The notes under the pieces: model-generated
What the model saw: only the letters and a program-made list of their open reading frames with translations
The model's database searches: none
Told to the model about the DNA's origin: nothing
Part shown: in pieces, positions 13,116 to 22,400 of the stretch
Position numbering within the stretch: position 1 is the first letter of the stretch
Layout of the letters: each line of letters opens with the position of its first letter
Made by a program: the position numbers and the translations under genes
NCBI RefSeq assembly: GCF_048773025.1
Contig: NC_133558.1
Location: 17,590,501-17,654,500 of the forward strand
Direction: 5' to 3'
Length of the DNA stretch: 64,000 nucleotides
DNA from: Camelus bactrianus
Lineage: Eukaryota; Chordata; Mammalia; Artiodactyla; Camelidae

Positions 13116-14770
13116 TAAATTTTATTCCTTCATATTCTTCTCCATTTTGAAATTGTCTCTATTCAGGAACAAAGAATAATAGATATTATTAGTGAAACAT
13201 TAGTGGAAATATATTCCTCACCCGGAGGACAGTGTTGAAATTGTTACATATATATAATAACAATAATACTGTCTTCTCTGTAGCAGCACAGAGAGCAGTT
13301 TTGAAGAGCAGAGGAGATGGTGAAAGGCAATATTTTACCTGAGAGTTTGTCCAGATTTCAGGCAGGGCTCCAAAGAATTCCCTGATTTCTGCTCGCGGCT
13401 CCTCCTCAGCTCACCCCACCACACCTGGCAGGCCTGCCGGGGACAGGCGCCACAGCAGCTGGTGGTATGAATGAGGGCCTCGTGCTAGTTTGCTTTGGGG
13501 GAATTGGTGTGAGGAGTTGGTATTCTTTTTAATATTTGTTTTTACTAGTGTATAGTTGATTTATAGGAGTTGGGATTTTCTGAACAACTAATATATTGCA
13601 GTCATCATAATTATTGTAACAATTTTTCATTGCTAAGTAAAACCTGAAAATATGTAAAACGTAAAACATCCAAATAATTTTCCAAGTATAGAGGTCAAAG
13701 GGCAAAAGCGTCTTTCGCTTAATCTCCAGCTCTCAGTTTAGCACGTATCCCTTCAGATCTCCTTTCAGGCAATTATATAAAATATATATACAAATGATTA
13801 GCTTTGTTTTTGTGTTTGTTTTTGTTTAAGCTTTGCTTTTTGTTTTTTAGTAGACTCTGCAATGTGCATTCTGTTTACTTATTATGTCTTGATTCTGGGT
13901 TTGCAACTATAAATCACTCAGTTGCCACATTGCCTTCCTTCATACAGACATGCCTTTAACTAACCAGTTCCCTGTTAGTGGTTAAAGTGGCTCGTTAGGT
14001 TGTTCATCATTTTTTCACTTTTAAAAATAATGCTGCAGTGCCTTCCTTACACATGCTTCTCTCTAGATCCTTGCAGGTGCTTTGCTGGATTTCTCAAAGT
14101 GAAATTGCTGAGCCAATAATGCATATTCTCAAGTTCCTATTTCATAATTTTTTTAAGGAACTGAAGTGCAAATACATTTTGTCACATGACTGAGATCACA
14201 CAGCTTGTGAATCGTAGTGCCATTACTTACTTCCCACACCCTTTTTATTTCCAACACCTAACACGTAGTGGGCCTAGCACATAGTGAGTGCTCAGGCAAC
14301 ATCTGTTGAATGAATATGAATGAAAACACATGGGTGAGACCAGATCTTCTTCCTAACTCTCCCATTCACTAGCCTTGGGATTAAGGAGTGGTAGGTTCAG
14401 CCTCTGATGACTTCAGAGCCTCCACCAGGGAGTCTGCTTAGATCTTGACCAGAGTCTGATGGGAGAGTGATTTGAACTTGTGATGGCCATAGGTTGGGGC
14501 CTAGAGGAGACAGCAGTGTTGCTTCTCAGCTGGGCACAACCTTGAGTCAGTCGTCAACAAGCCATTCCATCTGGCATCTTTGGGAAGGAGGAAATACATG
14601 CTGAGAGAAGGGAGAGGGCCAGGTCTGGAGTTATCTATCCTACTCTAGGGCTCTCCACTATTTAGGGACACAACTAACTCTGGGGTGGTTGGGAAGGAAG
14701 CCAAGCTAGAACTCCAGCTAGAATCAAGCCTGGCTTGCTGGCAAGGGCCCCACACTTCCTTTATCACAGT

Positions 14771-14900
14771 GCGAGGAGGTGTGTAGCTCAGTGATTAGAG
14801 TGCATGCTTAACATGCACAAGGTCCTGGGTTCACATCCCTTTACCTCCATCATAAATAAATAAACCTAGCTACCCCACCTCAAAAAAAAGCCACAAAACA
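14771..14900 (+). repeat. tRNA-derived SINE (Vic-1 type)
   Basis: GTGTAGCTCAGTGATTAGAG, CATGCTTAACATGCACAAGG and TTACCTCCAT, then a tail with CCCCACCTC before poly-A; this copy keeps the tRNA-unrelated 3' part. Confidence 0.85.
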
Positions 14901-15577
14901 AAATATAGATAGGCAGTGATGCCACAGACCATGCCTAAAATTTGATGGAGGTGATTTTTTTGAGCCAAGATCCACTTGGAAGCACTGGGCCAGGACTGGG
15001 GAGTTACAGGCGCCCTGCCTCTGAGCTGGGAGCACCTTAGCACTTCATAGAGGCATGAGCTGTGATTGGCTGCTGTGTGCTTCTAGGTTAACATATTTGC
15101 CCCTTCCGTGCAAGTATTAGCATCTCTTCCACTAAAAGGCACTTCTCTACTAGTGCAAAGACCATGACAGGGAAATTATCCATTGCTGATGAGCCCAGAG
15201 GCCATCTGCCAAGGAGCCTTAGTAAGCACATGGTTCATTTCCTTTCCAGGGATGTTTCTCCCCCAAAGAACAATTGTGAAAAGAGTGCACCAAGGCACAT
15301 CAAGTTGCAACTCTTATACTTACATATCCAGGACAGGCTTGTCCCTTGAAACCATTTTATTGAAAAATAGAAATTAACACATTAATATAGGCAAGTCCCA
15401 GTGGGAGCACAGGAGGCCAGGCTCTGCTCTCTAAGCCAGACCAAAGGGCACTGTCATTATGGAGAAAAATTCTTATCTTTATAAAGTCTCCACCCCATCT
15501 CTTATTGGATGACAACCAATTCATCTGATGATCTAAACTGAAATAAAATGCTAGTGAGTATTGATGGGTTAATATGT

Positions 15578-15990
15578 AACCATTCACTCATTCAACAAAT
15601 ATTTACTAAGGGCTCCATGTTAACTGCACGTTGTTCTACAAGCTTCTTATACATCAGGAAACAAAATAGACCAATATCCTTTGTAGAGGTCCTCTGTCCT
15701 GCTGTGTTCAGGGACCAGGAAGAAGGGCAGTTTGGCTGGAGCAGAGACAGGGAGAGCAGGGGAGATGAAGTGAGGACTGCAGGTCCTGGAGGGTCACGCC
15801 AGCCATTGGAAGGACTTCAGCTTCTACTCTGAGTGAAACGGGAGCCACTGGAAGGTGCCAAGTAGAAAAGTGACCAGATGGGACTCAAGGAATGTTCTGG
15901 ATGTTGTGCTGAGACTACTGGGGACACAAGCAGAATCAGGGACCCAGAGAAGAGGGTCTTGTATTAATCAGTGTGATGGTGAAGGCTTGG
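15578..15990 (+). repeat. Ancient interspersed repeat copy
   Basis: TTCACTCATTCAACAAATAT, then AGTGAAACGGGAGCCACTGG and AAAGTGACCAGATGGG of the shared module. Confidence 0.6.
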
Positions 15991-16323
15991 ACCTGGCGTA
16001 GCTGGGGAAGTGTGAGCAAGTGAAAGGATTCTGAACATATTAATGTAGTAGAGCTAAAGATTTTCCTGGTGGGTTAGGATTACTGTCTGTACACTAAACA
16101 TACATATTTTTATGGGAGATTTTTCCATGTTGGAACTCAAAGGTGAAGAGACTTCCAAGCAGACATTTTGGCAGAAAAGGGTCTTGGGTCATCACACTAG
16201 TGATGGTGTGTTTGCCCCTTAGACTGCCCTGGGGAGATGGAGATTTCCACGCTGAATTCTCCATCTTTTTCAGGTCGTCGTTTCTCCCTGACTCCTTCTG
16301 GTGTCTCTCTGTTTGCATCACAG

Positions 16324-16408
16324 ATGAAAACGGCCAGGTCCCTAGACTCCCCTCGGCTCCACCTCCTTGTCTGCCTCGTCTTGGTCGAGCTGCTTACCCC
16401 TTGCTCAG
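16324..16408 (+). CDS. BTN3: BTN3 exon 1: start codon and signal peptide
   Basis: 85 nt ending CAG|GTAGGG. It encodes [18 protein letters not shown] and a further hydrophobic run ending TPCS; cleavage is expected after the following Ala, before QFAVIGP. The ATG was chosen because it gives a 29-residue leader as in human BTN3A. An acceptor TTTTTCAG at about 16267-16274 could begin this exon with some 50 nt of 5' UTR. Confidence 0.88.
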
Positions 16409-19400
16409 GTAGGGAACGATTCTACTTTTATGGATCTGAAGTAGACAATTACCTGTTAGCGCCCAGTCAGAACCTTAGACTCCTCATTCCAGGAAGTCCC
16501 AGCGTAAACTGAAGGTTCACATGCCATTAAGACAGATGTCCTTCTGTCAGGATCCTGTTCCTCTCTAGGGTTTTCTGCCTGAGACACCCCTTACCATCAT
16601 GGCCCCAACTCCCTCTAATGGAATTTCCCCCTTCTGCTGACCAGCTCAGTTTGCTGTGATTGGACCCCCTGGGCCCGTCCTGGCCATAGTGGGTGAAGAC
16701 GCTGAGCTGCCCTGTCACCTGTCCCCAGAGATGAGCGCGGAGACCATGGAACTGAAGTGGGTGCAGTCCAGCCTCAGGCAGGTAGTTTTCATGTACGCAG
16801 GTGGGAAGGAAGTAGAAGACAGACAGATTGCAGAGTATCGAGGGAGAACTGAAATTTTAAGAGATGACATCACTGCAGGGAAGGTTGCTCTCCGAATTCG
16901 CAACGTCAGAGCCTCTGACAGTGGAAACTACCTGTGTTATTTCCAAGATGGCAACTTCTACGAAAAAGCCTTGGTGGAGCTCAAGGTTGCTGGTGAGCCT
17001 CCAGGTTTTGTTCTGAGCTTGTTCCTTCATGGGATCCGGGGACAGAGGCAGAGTTCATGTTCCAAATCCACCTCTCAGCATTCCTGGCTGATCACTGGGA
17101 ACTGCCTCCACTGCCTTCTAACTTTGCTTCTCTGAGGCCCTTGTGAAAGATGCAGGTCTTCCTCCAGGAAGATTCCCTTTTGCATCCTATGATATCAATG
17201 TCTCCCTCCCACTGGCTGCCAGGGTCTAAGCAGGGAAGTAGAACATCAGGGATGGGAAGGATAAGGAAATACTTCCTTGGAGATGGTGTGTGGTTGTTTG
17301 GGTTCAACTGCATTTCACATGGCTTCTGGGGTCCCTCCAGGTGCATGCTGGGGAGACTGACCCATAGGGACAACATCTGTGCTACCACTGTTCTCCAACC
17401 AAAGGCCCCCAGGTACACACCTGCAGTTGTACCAGTTGGCTTTAATCCTTGTTGCAGGAGGGAGAAAGCACATGCCAAGTGGGAACGTGAGGGTCTCAGG
17501 AAGAGGCTGTCAGAGAGACTTGGTACAGGCTTTGGGCTTCTGTTAGGGGATTTGGGGCAAAGTTTATGGAAGCGGGCTTTGCTCTAGATTGGATGCTATC
17601 AGGGAGGTGGGGGAGGATGTAATTCTGTGGGTGGGTATCTTCATAAACCTTATCCAGGAAGAAGGTTAGAGTAAGGCTAAAGCAGGGATTGGTAAAGGAG
17701 CAGCGTCACTCACAGCCAGGACAGGGGGATATTTGGTCATGGTTGTGCTTTGAACAGTGTTTGCGTTTTTCTCTACGTTCAAACACAATTACTGTTGGTC
17801 TTGTTTTTGTCTTGACCTGATGTGGTGACAAAGTGCCCCTATCTGATGTTGATGTTCCATGAAATTGCTTGGGTTCCACAGAAGAACACCAAGACCAGGT
17901 CCATGTCCAATGTCAAGCGTTGCATTTCTCTTTCTCAGGGCACTCTCTTGCCCGGTTGGTTCTGGCTGGGTTTGGTCAATAGAGAATCATAGCATAAGGT
18001 GGGTGGAAGGGAGGGAGGAGAGAGAGGTCTGGGTACTTAATCTCCTGGTTTTCTCCCTGCAGGACCACCTCTAGCTGGCTGCATGCCCTTCCCAAAGATC
18101 ACAGCTCTTATGAAGATCCTCTCATACATGACTCTCTCCTTTTAGGTCTTTAAGTTGGCTTTCTCCCCACCTCCCTTTGGGTTTAGGGATGGGTGCTAAC
18201 AGTGTTCCTGGCCCTGGGGCTTTGCTCTGTTCCCCTCATCATATCTGCACTTTTGTGAACAGCTTTTTTTTCGGGGGGGGGGGCGCCTAGGAATTAAGTT
18301 TATTTATTTATTTTACTGGAGGTACTGAGGATTGAACCCAAGACCTTCTGCATGTTAGACTCGCACTTAACTACTGAGCTATACCCTCCCCACCGTGAAT
18401 AGCTTCTTAATGAAACCCTACTTTAATTACCTAATGTGAGTGTGCCATCTGATTCCTGTTGAGACCCTCTCTGATATAGGAGGTTCCCAAGGATTGAGGC
18501 TCATGTATTCCTTCTACAGCACTGGGTTCTGATCTTCACATTGAAATGAAGGGCCATAAGGACGGAGGGATCCACCTGGGGTGCACGTCCTCTGGCTGGT
18601 ATCCCCAGCCCCAGATACAGTGGAGAGATGTCAAGGGACAGAACATGCCAGCTGTGGCAGCACCTCTGGCTGCAGATGGAGTGGGCCTGTATACAGTCAC
18701 ATCATCTCTAATCGTGAAGGACAGTGCTGGGGAAGAGGTGTCCTGTATCGTTAAAAATCCCCTCCTCAACCAGGAAAAGACAGCCCGGATTTCCATTGCA
18801 GGTCAGTATTGTGCTTAGCCTCAGGTATACTGTGCTTAGCTGTGCTTAATATTGGAAGAAGAAAGATGTGTACACCTGGAACTAATATATTATCGTATGT
18901 CAATTACATGTCAAGTTTTTAAAAATGCCATCAAATGTGCCTTACAGAAGACAAATGTAAAATCTAATCTACAGACAATTAGGAAAAATGACAATTTAAA
19001 CATTAACCGATTGAAATTTAGTGTAGCCATGTGAATAAAAGTATAAAAATAAATACAGTAAAATAAAAACAAATTTTAAAAAGAAAGAAGGAGGTGTGAT
19101 TCTCTGTGCTGACTTGTCAGTGAAAACAAGGCATTGAGCAGGGTTCCACAGCCTTCTTCTTGCTCCAGGGATGTTTCTTTTTCTCATAAAGCTGTCATAA
19201 GTATTTGTGAGCATTTCCTGTGTACCAGAAACCGGGACAGGCAATGGAAATGGGGGTAAATAGTAAAGATCATGTCCTTAAGCAAAGACAAATGACAAAA
19301 TGGGGCAAAAAATATGTACAACTCATAGTTTAGGGAAAGGGCTAATCTCCTTAAAATATAAAACAAACCAGTAGGGGAAGAAAAGAAAAAGATATGAATT

Positions 19401-22400
19401 ACTAGTTCACAGAAAAGGAAAATACACCAAAGGTTGTCCAATCTCACTTAATAGAGAAATGTATATTAAAACATTTTCTACTTGTGAGATTGACAATAAA
19501 ACGAAATAAAACAAAACCGTGCTGGTTGGTAAAACATTCTGATGGTAGGATTGTGGAGAGACAGTCACTCTTAGATATTTTTTGGTACATGAAATTTGAT
19601 ATATTTTTGTTATGAATCGGTACAACTGCTATTGGGGGCAAGTCTCCAAACTACCTATTTATCGATCCAAAATCCCACTTCTAGGAATTTATCTGACAGA
19701 TACGTTTGCATGTGTAGGAAATGACCCAGGTAAAAGGTTATTTCTTACAGCATTAATTATAAGAGCAAAAAGTTAGCAACTATGCAAATGTCCACTAATG
19801 GGGAACTTTTGTGCAATGGAATATTGCCCAGTTGTGAAAGGAAACACAGCCATTCTCTCTGTACTAATGTGGAAAGATTTCCAAGATACAATGTAAACGG
19901 AATAAGCAAGATGCAGAGCAATTCGTATAGAATGCTATCTTTGGCATAAACAAACAAACAAAAGAATATATTTATATTTTTAAATTTAATATACACTTGC
20001 ATAGCACTCACTGTGCTAGGCCCTTTTGAGACAGTAGGGAAGAGGGCAGGGCACAACCATTAAAACAATGAGACAACAATTAGCACCACTATAGTGGAAG
20101 ATTCAACTCCCAGTAGACCTTAAGGCCCAAGATGACAGAAGATTTGACTTCCAGTAGACCTTGACCTTCATTATATGCTCATTGTAATATATTAGCATGG
20201 TAAATGGCACTCCCACAGGCACCATGACAGTTCCGAGGCTGACCATAAAAGGTCAAAAAGTGGGCGGTGGCCCAATTCCTGGGAATCCCAGCCCATTCTC
20301 CCAAAGTAGTTGGAATAATACTCCCATTTGTTAGCATATGAAGTTACCAAACTCATGAAAACTAACAACCCTTCACCTTGTGGCCTTTCTCTTGCCTTTT
20401 GAGATGGCCGGCACTCTGTCTACAGAGTACGTATCTCTGAATAAATCTACCTTCACTCTACTATGGCTTGCTCTTGAATTCTTCCCTGTGTAAAGCCAAT
20501 GACCCTCACTTGGTGGGGCGTGTCCCAGGGACTCAACTGAGACTTGGGTGGAACACAGCCACCCTCTCGTGCCCCAGTTCTCCTGTATCACTTTTATAAG
20601 CACTAATTTAATACTTTATCCCCATGAGTTAGGTACTATTATTACCCCCATTTTATAGATTAGGACACCAGAAACAGAATGATTAAGTAATTAGTCCAAG
20701 GGCACACTGCCAGTCAAGTGGAGGAGTCAGAATTTGAACCCAGTCCCCTCAGCTCAGAAGCACACATTCTTAACCACCAGATTAAGCTGACTAATGAGAA
20801 TCTAATTAAATAAGAGGGGCAGAGTGAGTGGATGAGAAACTTGGATGATGTTATATATTTTTTACTTCACATCTGAACCATGTGAATGTAACCTATTGTA
20901 AATTTTAATTAGAGAAAAAGTGTTTCTGAAGCTCAAGTAACACAGTCACGTGGTAGAGGCAGACCTTTCAAGACAAGTAATAGTATTTTGTTATGACTGT
21001 AACTACAAGCCCTTCCTGAAGTCTTTCTTACAGTTCTCTGAGACTTTAGGAAGAGAGAGATCATTTAACATCAGGAGATAAAGACCAGGATCCCTGCCCT
21101 GGGGATGAGAGGCTAAGGCTGGATCTCGTTGCAGACCCCTTCTTCAGGAGCGCCCAGCGCTGGGTTGCTGTCTTCGCCGGGACCCTGCCTGTCTGTCTGC
21201 TGCTACTCACAGGGGCTGGTTATTTCCTGTGGCTGCAGAAGAAGGAAAAAGAGGCTCTATTCTTGGAGAAAGAAAGAGCAAAAGAGGAAAAGGAAATAGC
21301 CCAGACTGAAAAGGAGCAGGAACAAAGAATAAAAGGTATCTGACCCCCAGTGGGCATCTAAGGCCCGCGTTTACAGGAGGGAGCTGGAAGACCTCGCCTC
21401 ATCCCCACCCCACGCACCCATCCCGACACTGGGTCATTTTCAAGGTTTATTTTCCAGAGGTCCTCCTCCCTCCATCCCCATAACAGTACTTTTTTTTTTC
21501 CTGCTTATTTTCCAGAGACACTCCAGTATGAACTCAGTAAGTTCTGATTCCCCCAGGGACCCACACATGTCTTCCCATCCCAGCTTGAGCGTCTTACTGA
21601 CTCATCACCTTTCTTCCATTGCAGAGTGGAGAAAGATCCAGTACATGGCTCGTGAGTGGCTCTGACATTTTCTCTGAATTTGTATCTAAGACTGTCTCTG
21701 CCCTAATATTTTTCAGCCCCTTTCCTCGGTGCCTAACTCTGCCCTGGGCTGAGGAATGTTCTGGATCCCTTTCCCTTAGGAAAGAAATATGCGTGGCTGA
21801 TTGGGGGAAAGCTCCGGGGGTGGGGGTGGAAATCATGGTTTTTCTTTTTTCTTTTTTCTTTTTTTTTTTCTGGAGAAAGAGGTCTTCAGTCTCCCTCCAT
21901 GAGAGGTGTCCACACTTTTCAGCCCAGTAATGCACCTTGAAATATCCCAGGGTGCACTTAAAGGAAAGGGGGAGGAAGGGGAAGGAACTTCTTATAGGAC
22001 ATGCCTTCCCTGTACCAGGAACCTCACTAGTTGCTTTACATAATCGGCAGTGTGCTGAGAAGAAAAGAATGTAAGATTTAAAAGAATGAGAAAATCAGAG
22101 AAAGATAGAGAAAAGTATCTCTTAAGAAGTGCAGTGGCCACAGTGGCTCAGTTATCATAGATTTACTATAAATGTTTTAAAAGATAGTATCTCGAATTTC
22201 CTCCTTGAGTTGCCCGATTCTTTTCAGAAGTAGGCAGGAAATAACACAGATGGAGAGAGATGGGCTCTAGGACACGTATACATGCCCATGTACACACACT
22301 GAGCCCTGCGCCCAGCACTGCCACAGCGCCTGTGGCAAATGATGTTCCAGACTTGATACTAAGGAAGAGAGCGGAGGAGAGAGTTGAGCAGGGAGGAGGC

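Larger units (their letters stand above)
7200..16260. other. Intergenic region between the BTN-like 3' end and BTN3
   Basis: Holds a MIR, a 1-kb L1, old L1 fragments, one Vic-1 SINE and one ancient repeat. About 13260-13480 is locally GC-richer (GGCAGGCCTGCCGGGGACAG) and could hold an upstream BTN3 leader exon, but no donor can be chosen with confidence. About 9640-12600 shows nothing I can name. Confidence 0.5.

Noticed and set aside
17092-17587. Long open frames on both strands in BTN3 intron 2 (up to 145 codons)
   Set aside because: No recognised domain, no splice signals at the ends, and location within a defined intron between IgV and IgC exons; chance frames in GC-richer sequence.
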